A stretch of DNA of 64,000 bases from positions 62,001-126,000 of the forward strand of contig JAIUPD010000005.1 of NCBI GenBank assembly GCA_020161615.1, in the 5' to 3' direction. Origin of the DNA: Pseudomonadota bacterium. GTDB taxonomy: Bacteria > Pseudomonadota > Alphaproteobacteria > Rhodobacterales > Rhodobacteraceae. The position numbers and the translations under genes are program-made. Position 1 is the stretch's first letter. Each line of letters begins with the position of its first letter. The notes under the pieces were generated by a model. That model was not told the origin of the DNA, did not search any database, and saw only the letters and a list, made by a program, of their open reading frames with translations. This document shows, piece after piece, positions 9,263 through 18,666 of this stretch.

Positions 9263-11243
9263 AGAGGCTTCGGGCGATCTTGCGGCCATCATGGAAGGCG
9301 AAGGGGGCGAGGCGCGGGGCGGCGGCATCGCCGAGGAGCACCGGCGCCAGATCGGCGAGGTCTTCGGAGAGCGGGTAGAAGGCGCGGTTGGTGGTGGCCA
9401 TGACCAGCGCCGAGGCGGGGATTGTCTGTTCCTCTCCGGTCAGGAGCGAACGGATCCGCGCGCCCGCCCCGTTCCCCAGCCATTCGGCGATGGCGCTTTC
9501 GGTCAGGAAGGTGACGCCGCGCCGGGCCAGCGCCGTGCGGGCCGGACCATCGGCGGCGGTGCGGGCGAGGTCGCGGGCCACCATCGCGTCCGGGGTGACC
9601 AACGTCACCCGATGCCCGGCCTCGGCCAGGTGCCAGGCGGTGCCGATGCCCTTCCAGTGTCCGCCCTCGTCGTAAAGGATCACCTCGGTCCCCAGCCGTG
9701 CCTCGCGCCGCATCACCGCCTCGGCGCTCCAGACCGCGCCGCGCTCGACCCCCGGCAGGCTGTCATGCTGCGGCAGCCAGCGCTGGAAACCCGCGTCATC
9801 GGGCAAGGAGCCGGTGGCGAGAAGCAGGCGGTCGGGGTTGATCGCGCGGATGGCCGCGTCGTCCAGAAAAGTGTTGAGGCGCAGGTCGACGCCCAGCCGG
9901 GTCAGCTCGCGTTCGTACCAATCCAGCAGGTCGAGGATCTGCGCCCGCCGCGGCTGTTGCCCGGCCAGCCGGAACTGCCCGCCGATCTGCGGCTGGGCCT
10001 CGGCCAGCACCACGCGGTGGCCGCGGATCGCGGCGACGCGCGCGGCCTCGAGCCCCGCGGGACCCGCGCCGACCACCAGCACGTCCAGCGGTACCTCGGC
10101 GGGGGTGAAGCGGTCGCCGCCCCATTCCCATTCGCGGCCGGCCGAGGGATTGACCACGCAGGAAATCCAGTAATCGCGGGACCGCCGCCCCCAGCACATC
10201 TGGTTGCAGCTGAGGCAGGGCCGCACCCGATCCGCCTGCCCCGCCGCGGTCTTGGCCGCCAGATGCGGGTCGGCGATCTGGCCCCGAACGATGCTGACCA
10301 GATCGGCGGCGCCCGAGGCGATGACCTGTTCGCCGGTATCGGGAGTGCGAATCCCGGCCTCGGCGGTGATCTTCGCATGCCGGACCACCCCTTTCAGCAG
10401 CGCCGTGACCGGCACGGTCAGCGTGTCGGGCTCGGTGAAGGGCGGGATGATGCGGGCGAAATCGAGGTAGGACCCGGCGCCGCAGGTGACGTAATCGACA
10501 TGGCCGGTGGCATCGTGCAGCGCCACGATCTCGCAGAGCGCCTCGGCCTGCAGGGACACCGAATATTGCGCGTCATTGCTGATGGCGAGGCCGAGGATGA
10601 AATCCTCGCCACAGGTGCGGCGCACGCCCTCGATCAGTTCCCGCGAGAACCGGGTGCGGTTTTCCAGCGAGCCGCCCCAGCAATCCCCGCGCCGGTTCGA
10701 CCAGGGCAGCCAGAATTGGTCGATCAGGGAATTGTAGGCGGCCCAGACCTCCACCCCTTGAAACCCCGCCTGCTGCGCGCGGCGTGCGGCGGCGATATGG
10801 GCGGCGAGCAATTCCTCGATCTCGACCCCCGACATCGCATGCGAGCCATCCGCGTCGTGGTACGAGGGGCGGCCGGACGGCGACCAATGCGGCTGGAAAC
10901 TCAGGTCGGAATCGCCATGCCCGCCGATGTGATAGATCTGCTGGATGATCACCGCGCCCTCGGCCCGCACCGCCTCGGTCACTTTGCGGAAGGCGGGGAT
11001 GATGCTGTCATCCTCGTGCCGGTAATTCCCCCGGGTCAGGACGCCGGTGCGGTGGGCCGGCACCGGCTCGCACACCACCATCCCCGCGCCCCCCAGCGCG
11101 CGTTCGCGCAGATAGGCCAGGGTACGGGCGCCGGGCAGGCCGTCTTCCGCCATGTTGTTGGTATGCGCGCCGAAAACGATGCGATTGCGGAGTGTCTCGC
11201 CGCGCAGCTGCAGGGGCGACATCAGGCGGGGATGGTTGGTCAT
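9261..11243 (-). CDS. FMN/4Fe-4S/FAD oxidoreductase of the trimethylamine dehydrogenase / 2,4-dienoyl-CoA reductase family
   Basis: 660 residues. The N-terminal half is an old-yellow-enzyme barrel (MSPLQLRGETLRNRIVFGAH; later GGSLENRTRFSREL). Four cysteines in the family spacing C-x2-C-x3-C-x11-C (C343, C346, C350, C362) would hold a 4Fe-4S cluster. The C-terminal half starts with an FAD/NAD Rossmann motif, VLVVGAGPAGLEAAR (near residue 390). Relatives oxidise methylated amines or reduce enoyl-CoAs; the exact substrate here is not clear. The start at 11243 has a good GGAGG site and removes a non-conserved 79-codon extension. It is divergent from a dienelactone hydrolase, so the two may share a catabolic role. 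Confidence 0.85.
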   Translation of the reverse strand: MTNHPRLMSPLQLRGETLRNRIVFGAHTNNMAEDGLPGARTLAYLRERALGGAGMVVCEPVPAHRTGVLTRGNYRHEDDSIIPAFRKVTEAVRAEGAVIIQQIYHIGGHGDSDLSFQPHWSPSGRPSYHDADGSHAMSGVEIEELLAAHIAAARRAQQAGFQGVEVWAAYNSLIDQFWLPWSNRRGDCWGGSLENRTRFSRELIEGVRRTCGEDFILGLAISNDAQYSVSLQAEALCEIVALHDATGHVDYVTCGAGSYLDFARIIPPFTEPDTLTVPVTALLKGVVRHAKITAEAGIRTPDTGEQVIASGAADLVSIVRGQIADPHLAAKTAAGQADRVRPCLSCNQMCWGRRSRDYWISCVVNPSAGREWEWGGDRFTPAEVPLDVLVVGAGPAGLEAARVAAIRGHRVVLAEAQPQIGGQFRLAGQQPRRAQILDLLDWYERELTRLGVDLRLNTFLDDAAIRAINPDRLLLATGSLPDDAGFQRWLPQHDSLPGVERGAVWSAEAVMRREARLGTEVILYDEGGHWKGIGTAWHLAEAGHRVTLVTPDAMVARDLARTAADGPARTALARRGVTFLTESAIAEWLGNGAGARIRSLLTGEEQTIPASALVMATTNRAFYPLSEDLADLAPVLLGDAAAPRLAPFAFHDGRKIARSL

Positions 11244-11382
11244 CGGAACCTCCGGGCTGCGGTCAGGATGCGGGCGGCGGGCCGGTGTTTCGCGACCGGG
11301 GCCGTCACGCCGGAGGCCAAATGCGACCTTGACGCGCCCGGCGGGCCTGCCAAGTTGCGGCACAACCACAGGGAGGAACAGG

Positions 11383-12099
11383 ATGATCCAACGCGAAACG
11401 CTCGAATGGACCGATGGCACGATTTCGATGCGCGGCACGCTGTTGCGCGACGACGACCTGCAGGGTCCCGCGCCCGGCATCCTGATCGCCCCCGCCTATG
11501 CCGGGACCGGCCCGGTCGAGGAAGAGCGGGCCGAATTTCTGGCGCGGGCGGGCTATGTCGTGTTGCTTGGCGACTATTATGGCGAGGGCAAGCGCGCGGC
11601 GGATGCCGAGGAGGCGACGGCGCTGATGTTCGGGGTCGAGGGCCAGCGGCCGGTTCTGGCCAAACGCATGACGGCGGCGCTGGCGGCTTTGGCGGCGCAG
11701 GATTGCGTGGATGAAACGCGGCTCGGCGCCATGGGCTATTGCTATGGCGGCAAGGCGGTGCTGGATCTGGCGCGCAGCGGCGCCGATCTGGCCGTGGCGG
11801 GATCGCTGCACGGGGTGCTCGACCCGCCGCCGCAGCCGACGCAGGCCATCAAGGCCTCGGTTCTGGTGATGCATGGCTGGGACGATCCGCTGGCCAAGCC
11901 CGAAGCGGTCGTCGCTCTGGCGCAGGAACTGACCGCGGCGGGGGCCGAATGGCAGCTTCTGGGCTTCGGGCAGACCGGGCATTCCTTCACCAACCCTCGC
12001 GCCAACAGCCCCGAAAGCGGCATGGCCCATAGCGCGGCAGCGACGCAGCGGGCCTATGCGGCGCTGGACCGGCTGTTTGCCGAAAAGTTGGGGCGCTGA
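11383..12099 (+). CDS. dienelactone hydrolase family protein
   Basis: 238 residues with the alpha/beta-hydrolase fold. The nucleophile elbow is GYCYGG with Cys120 in place of Ser, as in true dienelactone hydrolases. The acid is in HGWDDPLAKPE and the histidine in GQTGHSFTNPRA, completing a Cys-Asp-His triad. Family members hydrolyse cyclic enol-lactones in chlorocatechol breakdown, but many paralogues act on other esters, so the substrate is open. The start follows GGGAGG at a 6-nt distance; a longer in-frame extension exists but has no ribosome site. It is divergent from the FMN/FeS oxidoreductase across 139 bp. Confidence 0.88.
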   Translation: MIQRETLEWTDGTISMRGTLLRDDDLQGPAPGILIAPAYAGTGPVEEERAEFLARAGYVVLLGDYYGEGKRAADAEEATALMFGVEGQRPVLAKRMTAALAALAAQDCVDETRLGAMGYCYGGKAVLDLARSGADLAVAGSLHGVLDPPPQPTQAIKASVLVMHGWDDPLAKPEAVVALAQELTAAGAEWQLLGFGQTGHSFTNPRANSPESGMAHSAAATQRAYAALDRLFAEKLGR

Positions 12100-12131
12100 C
12101 CCCTCTCGGGGCGACCGTCGCCAAACAGAAA

Positions 12132-12160
12132 CGGGCCCGTCACCATCGCGACGGGCCCGC
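12132..12160 (-). terminator. rho-independent terminator of gcdH
   Basis: A perfect 10-bp stem, CGGGCCCGTC / GACGGGCCCG, with an 8-nt loop. On the minus strand the stem is followed by GTTTCTGTTT, so it is placed and oriented to end the gcdH transcript. It also lies behind the dienelactone hydrolase on the plus strand, where no T-run follows. Confidence 0.75.
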
Positions 12161-12186
12161 AGTCGTTGCCTTGCAGCGGTGAGGCC

Positions 12187-13407
12187 TCAGAAGAAGGCCT
12201 GCAGCCCGGTCTGCGCCCGGCCGAGGATCAGCGCATGAACGTCATGCGTGCCCTCGTAGGTGTTGACCGTCTCCAGGTTCACCATGTGGCGAATGACCTG
12301 GAATTCCTCGGAAATCCCGTTGCCGCCATGCATGTCGCGGGCCACGCGGGCGATATCCAGCGCCTTGCCGCAATTGTTGCGCTTGATGAGCGAGATCATC
12401 TCGGGCGCGCCCTGCGCCTCGTCCATCAGGCGACCGACCTGCAGCGCCGCTTGCAGGCCCAGCGTGATCTCGGTCTGCATGTCGGCCAGTTTCTTCTGGA
12501 ACAGCTGCGTGCCGGCCAGCGGCTTGTCGAATTGCTTGCGGTCAAGGCCGTATTGGCGCGCGGCGTGCCAGCAGAACTCGGCCGCCCCCATCACGCCCCA
12601 GGCGATGCCATAGCGCGCCCGGTTGAGGCAGCCGAACGGACCCTTCAGCCCCTCGACATAGGGCAGCAGCGCGTCTTCGCCGACTTCCACGTTGTCCATG
12701 ACGATCTCGCCAGTGGTCGAGGCGCGCAAGCTGAGCTTGCCCTCGATCTTCGGCGCGCTGAGGCCCTTCATGCCCTTGTCCAGCACGAAGCCGCGGATGC
12801 GCCCGCCATGGGCTTCCGACTTCGCCCATACGACGAAGACATCGGCGAAGGGCGCGTTCGAGATCCACATCTTGGTGCCGGTCAGCTTGTAGCCGGTGGC
12901 GGTCTTCTCGGCGCGGGTCTTCATGCCCGCGGGGTCGGACCCCGCGTCGGGTTCGGTCAGCCCGAAGCAGCCGATCAGGTCGCCCGAGGCCAGACCCGGC
13001 AGGTATTTCTGCCGCTGCTCTTCCGAGCCATAGGCATAGATCGGGTACATCACCAGCGAAGATTGCACCGACATCATCGAGCGATAGCCGGAATCGACCC
13101 GCTCGATTTCCCGCGCCACCAGACCATAGGTCACGTAGCCTGCGCCAAGGCCGCCGTATTCCTCGGGGATCGTGGTGCCCAGAAGCCCGGCCTCACCCAT
13201 CAGCTTGAAGACGCCCGGGTCCGAAGTCTCATCGCGGAAGGCCTGGATCACGCGCGGTTGCAGCACCGATTGCGCGAATTCCTTGGCCGCGTCGCGCAGC
13301 ATGCGCTCATCCTCGGTCAGTTGGCCATCCAGCCGCAGCGGGTCATCCCACTGGAAACGGCCGAGGTCCGGGGCGTCCTTGGCTTTCAGTTTGGGGCGGT
13401 CGGTCAT
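12187..13407 (-). CDS. gcdH: glutaryl-CoA dehydrogenase
   Basis: 406 residues of the acyl-CoA dehydrogenase fold. The FAD/substrate signature is [13 protein letters not shown] near residue 150 and [18 protein letters not shown] near 190. The catalytic base sits in [16 protein letters not shown] near residue 382, the glutaryl-CoA dehydrogenase position. The enzyme oxidises and decarboxylates glutaryl-CoA to crotonyl-CoA in lysine/tryptophan and glutarate breakdown. The N-terminus [19 protein letters not shown] is typical of GcdH. It is divergent from a LysR regulator (87 bp apart), a common GcdH arrangement, so that protein is the likely regulator. Confidence 0.93.
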   Translation of the reverse strand: MTDRPKLKAKDAPDLGRFQWDDPLRLDGQLTEDERMLRDAAKEFAQSVLQPRVIQAFRDETSDPGVFKLMGEAGLLGTTIPEEYGGLGAGYVTYGLVAREIERVDSGYRSMMSVQSSLVMYPIYAYGSEEQRQKYLPGLASGDLIGCFGLTEPDAGSDPAGMKTRAEKTATGYKLTGTKMWISNAPFADVFVVWAKSEAHGGRIRGFVLDKGMKGLSAPKIEGKLSLRASTTGEIVMDNVEVGEDALLPYVEGLKGPFGCLNRARYGIAWGVMGAAEFCWHAARQYGLDRKQFDKPLAGTQLFQKKLADMQTEITLGLQAALQVGRLMDEAQGAPEMISLIKRNNCGKALDIARVARDMHGGNGISEEFQVIRHMVNLETVNTYEGTHDVHALILGRAQTGLQAFF

Positions 13408-13460
13408 GCGGGATCCTCCTGTGCTGGCGGCGAAATACCATGCGACAGCGGGGCAAAAAA

Positions 13461-13472
13461 CCGATAAATCGG
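13461..13472. promoter_or_regulatory. palindrome between gcdH and the LysR gene
   Basis: CCGATAAATCGG, a perfect inverted repeat with 5-bp arms and a 2-bp centre, lies in the 87-bp divergent region, 23 bp before the LysR start and 54 bp before the gcdH start. LysR proteins normally bind dyad sites in this position. No longer T-N11-A box was obvious around it. Confidence 0.4.
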
Positions 13473-13494
13473 CATGAAGCCATGAGGGTTTGTA

Positions 13495-14376
13495 ATGATA
13501 CCGCGCCGCCTTCTGCCCAATACCCCCGCGCTGCTGGCCTTTGACGCCGTGGCCCGGACCGGCAGCTTCACCGCCGCCGCCCGCGATCTGGGCCAGACGC
13601 AGGGGGCGATTTCGCGGCAGGTGGCGCAGTTGGAGGGGCAGTTGGGGGTGCCGCTGGTGGACCGCGGCGCAAGGGCCGCCCGGCTGACGCAGGCGGGTAC
13701 GGCCTATGCCCGCGCCGTCAAGGCGGCGCTCGATGCGCTGGGGCGCGGCGCGATGGAGGCTTTGGGCCAGACGCAGGAGCGCGGGCTGCAACTGGCGATC
13801 CTGCCCACGTTCGGGACCCGCTGGCTGATGCCGCGCATTCCCCGCTTCGTCCGCCGCCACCCCGAGATCACGCTGCATTTCACCACCCGCATCGGCCGTT
13901 TCGATCTGGGCGCCGAGGGGATCGACGCCGCCATCCACTCGGGCCGCGGCGATTGGCCGGGCGCGCGGCTGACGCTGCTGATGGAGGAACGCGTGATGCC
14001 GGTCGCCGCCCCCGGCACCAAGGGCGTCGCGGGCCAGCCGCTGCTGGCGCTGGCGACCCGGCCGCAGGCCTGGGCCGACTGGTGGGCGCTCTCTGCCCTG
14101 CCCGGCCCGCTGCCCGCGCCGGCGATGCGGCTGGAACAGGTCTCGACGCTGGCGCAGGCCGCCGCCGCCGGGATGGGCGTGGCGCTGATGCCGGCCTTCC
14201 TCATCCGGCCTGAACTCGATTCCGGCGCGCTGGTGCCCTTGGGCCCCGAGACCGCCACCGGCTTCGGCTATTGGTTCGCCGAGCCGGACCTCGCCCCCGG
14301 GGAACGGGCGAAACCCTCGGTCGCGCGGTTCAAGGATTGGCTGATCACCGAGATCGACCGCGAGACCGTGGTCTAG
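13495..14376 (+). CDS. LysR-family transcriptional regulator
   Basis: 293 residues. The winged helix-turn-helix occupies residues 1-65: [35 protein letters not shown] and LTQAGTAYA are the classic LysR pattern, closest in style to GcvA-like members. The rest is the periplasmic-binding-like effector domain (from about residue 90, [18 protein letters not shown]). It lies divergent from gcdH, which suggests it controls gcdH, probably in response to glutarate or glutaryl-CoA; this is inference from position. Its stop is 1 bp from the stop of the convergent MFS gene. Confidence 0.92.
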   Translation: MIPRRLLPNTPALLAFDAVARTGSFTAAARDLGQTQGAISRQVAQLEGQLGVPLVDRGARAARLTQAGTAYARAVKAALDALGRGAMEALGQTQERGLQLAILPTFGTRWLMPRIPRFVRRHPEITLHFTTRIGRFDLGAEGIDAAIHSGRGDWPGARLTLLMEERVMPVAAPGTKGVAGQPLLALATRPQAWADWWALSALPGPLPAPAMRLEQVSTLAQAAAAGMGVALMPAFLIRPELDSGALVPLGPETATGFGYWFAEPDLAPGERAKPSVARFKDWLITEIDRETVV

Positions 14377-14377
14377 C

Positions 14378-15526
14378 TCACGCCCGCCTGAGCAGCGCCC
14401 GCGCCACCAGCATGGCCAGCGCCAGCACCCCCGCCACCAGCGCGAAGGAGGCGCGCAGCCCCGCGACTTCGGCCATCAGCCCCAGCATCGGCGGGCCGAG
14501 GAAATAGCCCAGATAGCCCAGCACCGTGGCCCGGGCGATGGCGCGGCCGCGCTGCGCGGGATCGGCCAGCCGCCCGGTCAGCGCCATGGCGGTGGGCACC
14601 ACGACCGAGCCGCCCAGCCCCATGACCACGAAGCCGGCAAAGGCCATCAGCGGGCCGGTCGCCCCGACCACCACCACCAGCCCGGCGACCGAGACCGCCA
14701 TGCCGCCCAGCAGCATCCGCCGCTCCGGCAGGCGCCGTGCCAGGCCCTGCCCCATCAGCCGGCCGAAGCCCATGGTCAGCCCCATCAGCGCCGGGGCCAG
14801 CGAGCCCGAGCCGGTGGCGCCGCCCAGATCGCGCTCGATATAGAGCGCCGACCAGGCCTCGACCGCATTCTCGCTCATCAGCCCGGCCAGGATCAGCGCC
14901 CCGCCCAGCCAGGGCACCAGCCCCAGCGCCCCGCGACCCGCCGCCTTGCTGCCGCCCATCCCCTCGATCCGGCCGTCGCGCTCGATGGACAGGATCGCCA
15001 TCGCCACGCAGACCCCCGCCGCGACACCCAGGATCTGCGGCGCGCCCCAGCCCGCGGCGCGCGCCAAGCCGGTCAGCGCTGCCGCTGCCGCAAAGGCCAG
15101 CGAATAGAGCCCGTGGCTGAGGTTCATCAGGGGCTCGCCCCGCGCCGCCTCGATGGCCGAGAGCCGCGCGTTCATGTAGACATCGAGCGCGCCCGAGGTC
15201 AGCCCCATCCCCATCAGCGCCAGCAGAAACGCAAGGGGCGCGCTGACCAGCCCCATCAGGGCCAGCGACAGCCCCATGAGCGCAGCAAAGCCGGGCAGCG
15301 CCCAGCGGCCCAGCAGGGGCGCCACGCGCGGCGCCAGGCTCATCGCCGCGATGGCCGCGACCGAGCCCCAGATCAGCAGCAGGCCGAAAGGCCCGTCCTC
15401 GACCGCCAAAGCCGCCTTGAGATCCGGCATCGCGGCCATGAAGCCGCCCCAGACCACGCCCATGCCGACGAAACAGGCCGCAGGCCCCCGCGACGCGGCA
15501 AGTTGCAGACGAAAGGACACGCGCAT
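14378..15526 (-). CDS. MFS transporter
   Basis: 382 residues, Ala/Gly/Leu-rich, about 12 membrane segments. Recognisable parts are the early [20 protein letters not shown] and the intracellular loop [20 protein letters not shown] in the second half. The pattern (a small MFS protein opening with a substrate-free [11 protein letters not shown] helix) resembles the YbjJ/inner-membrane MFS group, often annotated as fucose-permease-like, but no substrate can be assigned. The start at 15526 has CCGGAGGTT before it. It is convergent with the LysR gene and divergent from rplY. Confidence 0.85.
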   Translation of the reverse strand: MRVSFRLQLAASRGPAACFVGMGVVWGGFMAAMPDLKAALAVEDGPFGLLLIWGSVAAIAAMSLAPRVAPLLGRWALPGFAALMGLSLALMGLVSAPLAFLLALMGMGLTSGALDVYMNARLSAIEAARGEPLMNLSHGLYSLAFAAAAALTGLARAAGWGAPQILGVAAGVCVAMAILSIERDGRIEGMGGSKAAGRGALGLVPWLGGALILAGLMSENAVEAWSALYIERDLGGATGSGSLAPALMGLTMGFGRLMGQGLARRLPERRMLLGGMAVSVAGLVVVVGATGPLMAFAGFVVMGLGGSVVVPTAMALTGRLADPAQRGRAIARATVLGYLGYFLGPPMLGLMAEVAGLRASFALVAGVLALAMLVARALLRRA

Positions 15527-15724
15527 AACCTCCGGCACGGGCAGCGCCGCATCCGATCACGGGCGCGGGTGAAGGTCCAGCGGAAGCGCCGCCGTTGCCT
15601 CCCCTTGCCGAACCCCGGACGATTCCCCCTTTCCTTCACGCCGCCCTTGGGCTATGGCCAGCCGCGCTGCGCATCCACCCTTGGAGGGGCGTGGCCGATA
15701 GCAACCAATTTCAGGAGAACCGAT

Positions 15725-16342
15725 ATGGCTGGTGAGATCCAGGATCTGATCGCCGAGGTCCGGACGGGGTCGGGCAAGGGGGCCGCTCGTCAATCTCGTC
15801 GTGAGGGCAAGGTGCCGGGCGTTCTGTACGGCGGTGGCGCCGATCCCGTGAACCTCGACTTCGACTTCAACTACCTGCTCAAGAAGCTGCGTCAGGGCCG
15901 CTTCAAGTCGCAGCTGTGGAACCTCAAGGTCGAAGGCCAGGAAGACGTGCGCGTCATCTGCCGCGACGTGCAGCGCGATGTCGTCAAGGACATGCCGACC
16001 CACGTCGATCTGATGCGCCTGCGCCGCACCTCGCGCATCAACCTCTTCGTCCATGTGGAATTCATCAACCACGCCGCAGCGCCGGGCCTGAAGAAGGGCG
16101 GCACGCTGACCGTCGTTCGTCCCGACGTCGAGCTGAACGTGCTGGCCGGTGACATCCCCGAGAAGCTGGTGGTCGATCTGACCGGCCACAACATCGGCGA
16201 CGTGATCCACATCAGCGACATCGCCCTGCCCGAAGGCGTGAAGCCGACCATCGCCCGCAACTTCGTCATCGCCAATATCGCCGCGCCCTCGGGCCTGCGG
16301 TCGGCTGGCGGCGAAGAGGCCGATGAGGCCGAAGAGGCCTGA
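15725..16342 (+). CDS. rplY: 50S ribosomal protein L25 (general stress protein Ctc type)
   Basis: 205 residues. The N-terminal L25 domain binds 5S rRNA (residues 1-95: [26 protein letters not shown]). The C-terminal TL5/Ctc beta domain follows ([24 protein letters not shown] near 145). The acidic Glu/Ala tail ([11 protein letters not shown]) is common in alphaproteobacterial copies. The start is preceded by AGGAG. An efficient terminator follows directly, so the gene is probably transcribed alone. Confidence 0.96.
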   Translation: MAGEIQDLIAEVRTGSGKGAARQSRREGKVPGVLYGGGADPVNLDFDFNYLLKKLRQGRFKSQLWNLKVEGQEDVRVICRDVQRDVVKDMPTHVDLMRLRRTSRINLFVHVEFINHAAAPGLKKGGTLTVVRPDVELNVLAGDIPEKLVVDLTGHNIGDVIHISDIALPEGVKPTIARNFVIANIAAPSGLRSAGGEEADEAEEA

Positions 16343-16364
16343 TCGCCCCTTCCGCCCGATCTGG

Positions 16365-16395
16365 AAAACCCCGCCCCCTCAGGGCGGGGTTTTTC
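16365..16395 (+). terminator. rho-independent terminator of rplY
   Basis: A GC-rich stem, ACCCCGCCC / GGGCGGGGT, with a short CCTCA-type loop followed by TTTTTC on the plus strand. A run of four A residues in front makes it partly bidirectional, so it can also end the short minus-strand transcript of the two small SAP-like genes. Confidence 0.9.
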
Positions 16396-16414
16396 GTTGC
16401 GCGCCGACCATCGG

Positions 16415-16573
16415 TCATTCCCGCAGCAGGGCCGAGATCAGTTCCTCGCGCGTCATCATCGAGCGGCCTTTGATCCCCAGATCCTGCGCCAGCGCGACCA
16501 GATCCGCCCGGGTCCAGCCCGCATAGGGCGCGCGCGGCGGCGGGGGGGCGGGAATGCCGGGATAAACCGCCAT
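16415..16573 (-). CDS. small SAP/Rho-N-like protein, copy A
   Basis: 52 residues. A proline-rich start (PGIPAPPPPRAPY) leads into GWTRADLVALAQDLGIKGRS and then MMTREELISALL, a helix-turn-helix like SAP or Rho N-terminal modules that bind nucleic acids. The start at 16573 is clear: AAAGGAGG lies 6 nt before ATG, whereas the upstream ATG at 16597 has none. It is followed by the rplY terminator read backwards. The next gene upstream on the same strand is a paralogue (copy B). The function is unknown; a DNA/RNA-binding role is inferred from the fold only. Confidence 0.75.
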   Translation of the reverse strand: MAVYPGIPAPPPPRAPYAGWTRADLVALAQDLGIKGRSMMTREELISALLRE

Positions 16574-16634
16574 GGCAGGCCTCCTTTCAGCCAGCAAACG
16601 CGCGGCGATCCCGGCAAGTTCCCGGGGCCGGGCT

Positions 16635-16832
16635 TCAGTGGTTGCGCAGCGCCTCGATCAGCGCGGCCTTGGTCATCGTCGAGCGGCCGTCGATCCCGAT
16701 CTCCCGTGCCCTGTCGTACAGGTCGTCGCGCGTCCACTCCTCATAGGGGCGAGCCTTGCCGCCCTTTTCGGACGGATGCTGATCGGGATTGGCCCGCGCG
16801 TTCGAGATGCGGGCCGCCTTTTCCTTCGACAT
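16635..16832 (-). CDS. small SAP/Rho-N-like protein, copy B (DUF7218-like)
   Basis: 65 residues from MSKEKAARISNARANPDQHP. The C-terminal module, EEWTRDDLYDRAREIGIDGR then STMTKAALIEALRNH, is plainly paralogous to copy A. The full arrangement (GMSKEKAARI... followed by a glycine/lysine linker and the helical module) matches a widespread small-protein family often annotated as Rho termination factor N-terminal-like. The start is uncertain: 16832 has a poorly spaced AAGGGG, and an ATG at 16886 would extend the protein 18 residues and overlap the divergent pth start. The two copies are 61 bp apart and probably share a transcript. Confidence 0.75.
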   Translation of the reverse strand: MSKEKAARISNARANPDQHPSEKGGKARPYEEWTRDDLYDRAREIGIDGRSTMTKAALIEALRNH

Positions 16833-16884
16833 CCCCTTGCGGCCCGCATGGACAGGTCTTCGCCCAGACGCTAGAACCCGGGCC

Positions 16885-17592
16885 ATGAAACTCTTCGTCG
16901 GCCTCGGCAATCCCGGCGCGCAATACGCGCAGAACCGTCACAACATCGGCTTCATGGCATTGGACCGGATCGCCGAAGATCACGGATTCAGCCCCTGGAA
17001 AGCGCGGTTCCAGGCGCAGGTCAGCGAAGGGCGCCTCGGCGGCGACAAGCTGGTGCTGCTGAAGCCGCAGACCTTCATGAATCTCTCGGGCCAGGCGGTC
17101 GGCGAGGCGATGCGCTATCTGAAACTGAGCCCGGCCGATGTCGTGGTCTTCCATGACGAGCTGGACCTCGCCCCCGGCAAGCTGCGTCTGAAGGAGGGCG
17201 GCGGCCACGCCGGGCATAACGGCCTGCGCTCGATCCACCAGCATATCGGCGAGGCCTATCACCGCGTCCGCCTGGGCATCGGCCATCCCGGGCACAAGGA
17301 CCGCGTGGCGGGCTATGTGCTGCATGATTTCGCCAAGGCGGACGAGGAATGGCTGGACGACCTGCTGCGCGGCATCTCGGACGGGGCCGATGCGCTGGCC
17401 GCGGGCGACGGCCCGCGGTTCCAGAACGCCGTCGCCGCCCGCACGGCGCCCGCCCGCAATGCAGGCCGGGACAAACCGGCCCCGGCGGCACCGGGTCCGG
17501 TCAAGGCGGACCCCGAAGCCCCGAAAGCCGCGGCAGCCGCTGCCGTGGACACCCGCTCCGCCCTCCAACGCCTCGCGGACAAGTTCCGATGA
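16885..17592 (+). CDS. pth: peptidyl-tRNA hydrolase
   Basis: 235 residues. The catalytic region is complete: GLGNPGAQYAQNRHNIGF contains Asn9 and the catalytic His19, followed by LLKPQTFMNLSGQAV and VVFHDELDLAPGKLRLKEGG. The enzyme releases tRNA from peptidyl-tRNAs dropped by the ribosome. After about residue 185 there is a disordered Ala/Pro-rich tail of about 45 residues ending in ALQRLADKFR, longer than in enterobacterial enzymes but common in related bacteria. Its stop overlaps the next start (ATGA). rplY lies upstream on the same strand, but a terminator and the two small minus-strand genes separate them. Confidence 0.97.
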   Translation: MKLFVGLGNPGAQYAQNRHNIGFMALDRIAEDHGFSPWKARFQAQVSEGRLGGDKLVLLKPQTFMNLSGQAVGEAMRYLKLSPADVVVFHDELDLAPGKLRLKEGGGHAGHNGLRSIHQHIGEAYHRVRLGIGHPGHKDRVAGYVLHDFAKADEEWLDDLLRGISDGADALAAGDGPRFQNAVAARTAPARNAGRDKPAPAAPGPVKADPEAPKAAAAAAVDTRSALQRLADKFR

Positions 17593-18614
17593 CCACCCTC
17601 GGTGACGCGTTCCGCGCCCAGGCCGATGCCTGCGACAGTCTCGGCTCGCCCTTCATGGCCCGGCTCTGCACCCTGCTGGCCGAGCGGCTCACGCCCGATA
17701 CCCCCCTCACCCGTCGCCTCTTCGACTGGCCGGGCGACCTGACCCCGCGCGGGGAATCGGTGCCCCTGCGCCTCGCCGGGGCGCTGCATGCACTGGTGCT
17801 GCAGGGCGATCCTCTGGCCGGGGCCTATCCGCCCGGAACGGTGGACGACGCCAGCCTCTGGGCCGCCGTCTCGGACGCGCTGTCGCGGCAAGCCGCCTTC
17901 ATCGACCGCTTTCTCGACAGCCCGCCCCAGACCAACGAGGTCCGCCGCTCCGCCGCGCTCATCGCCGTGGGCCAATGGCTCGCCGCCCGCCATGACCTGC
18001 CCTTCACCTTCTCCGAGTTGGGCGCCAGCGCGGGGCTGAACCTCAACTGGGACCGCTTCGCCCTCGCCCTGGGCGAGCAGCGCTTCGGCCCCCGGGACGC
18101 GGCCCTGACCCTGCGCCCCTACTGGCAGGGCAATCCCCCGCCCCCGGCGCGGATCAGGGTGGCCGAGCGCGCGGGCGTCGACCTCAACCCGATCGACGCG
18201 CGGGATCCCGACCAGCGCCTGCGCCTCCTTGCCTATCTCTGGGCCGACCAGCCCGAACGCCTCGCGCTGACCGAAGCCGCCCTCGCCGCCGGCCCGCCGC
18301 TGCCCGAGCGCGCGGATGCCGTGGACTGGCTGGAAACCCGCCTCGCCCCCCGGCGCGAGAATCGGCTGCATCTCATCTGGTCAACCGTCGCCTGGCAATA
18401 TGTCCCGGCCGCCGGCCAAGCGCGCGGTCAGGCGCTGATCGAGGCCGCGGGCGCCCGGGCCACCGACAGCGCGCCCCTCGCCTGGTTCCGCTATGAGACA
18501 GACGGCGCCACGCCCGGCGCCGGGCTTTCGCTGCGCCTCTGGCCGGGCGACCTGAGCCTCGACCTCGGCCGCGCCGATTTTCACGGCCGCTGGATCGACT
18601 GGCGCGCGCCCTGA
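17589..18614 (+). CDS. DUF2332 family protein
   Basis: 341 residues, matching DUF2332 through FRAQADACDSLGSPFMARLC at the start, the motif TNEVRRSAALIAVGQWLAAR near residue 118, and FSELGASAGLNLNWDRFAL (near 143). The G-A-S-A-G-L-N motif resembles a SAM-binding loop, so an unproven methyltransferase-like fold is possible. The biochemical role is unknown. It starts inside the pth stop codon (ATGA), so translation is probably coupled. Length is normal for the family. Confidence 0.85.
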   Translation: MTTLGDAFRAQADACDSLGSPFMARLCTLLAERLTPDTPLTRRLFDWPGDLTPRGESVPLRLAGALHALVLQGDPLAGAYPPGTVDDASLWAAVSDALSRQAAFIDRFLDSPPQTNEVRRSAALIAVGQWLAARHDLPFTFSELGASAGLNLNWDRFALALGEQRFGPRDAALTLRPYWQGNPPPPARIRVAERAGVDLNPIDARDPDQRLRLLAYLWADQPERLALTEAALAAGPPLPERADAVDWLETRLAPRRENRLHLIWSTVAWQYVPAAGQARGQALIEAAGARATDSAPLAWFRYETDGATPGAGLSLRLWPGDLSLDLGRADFHGRWIDWRAP

Positions 18615-18666
18615 CCCCTCATCCCCTTGCTGAAATACGCAAAAGACGCAGCCATCGAGAGGCGCC

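Noticed and set aside
9246-11714. 822-codon plus-strand open frame opposite the FMN/FeS oxidoreductase gene
   Set aside because: It is antisense to a gene with clear conserved motifs and runs into the dienelactone hydrolase in a different frame. Its composition follows the complementary strand of the real gene.
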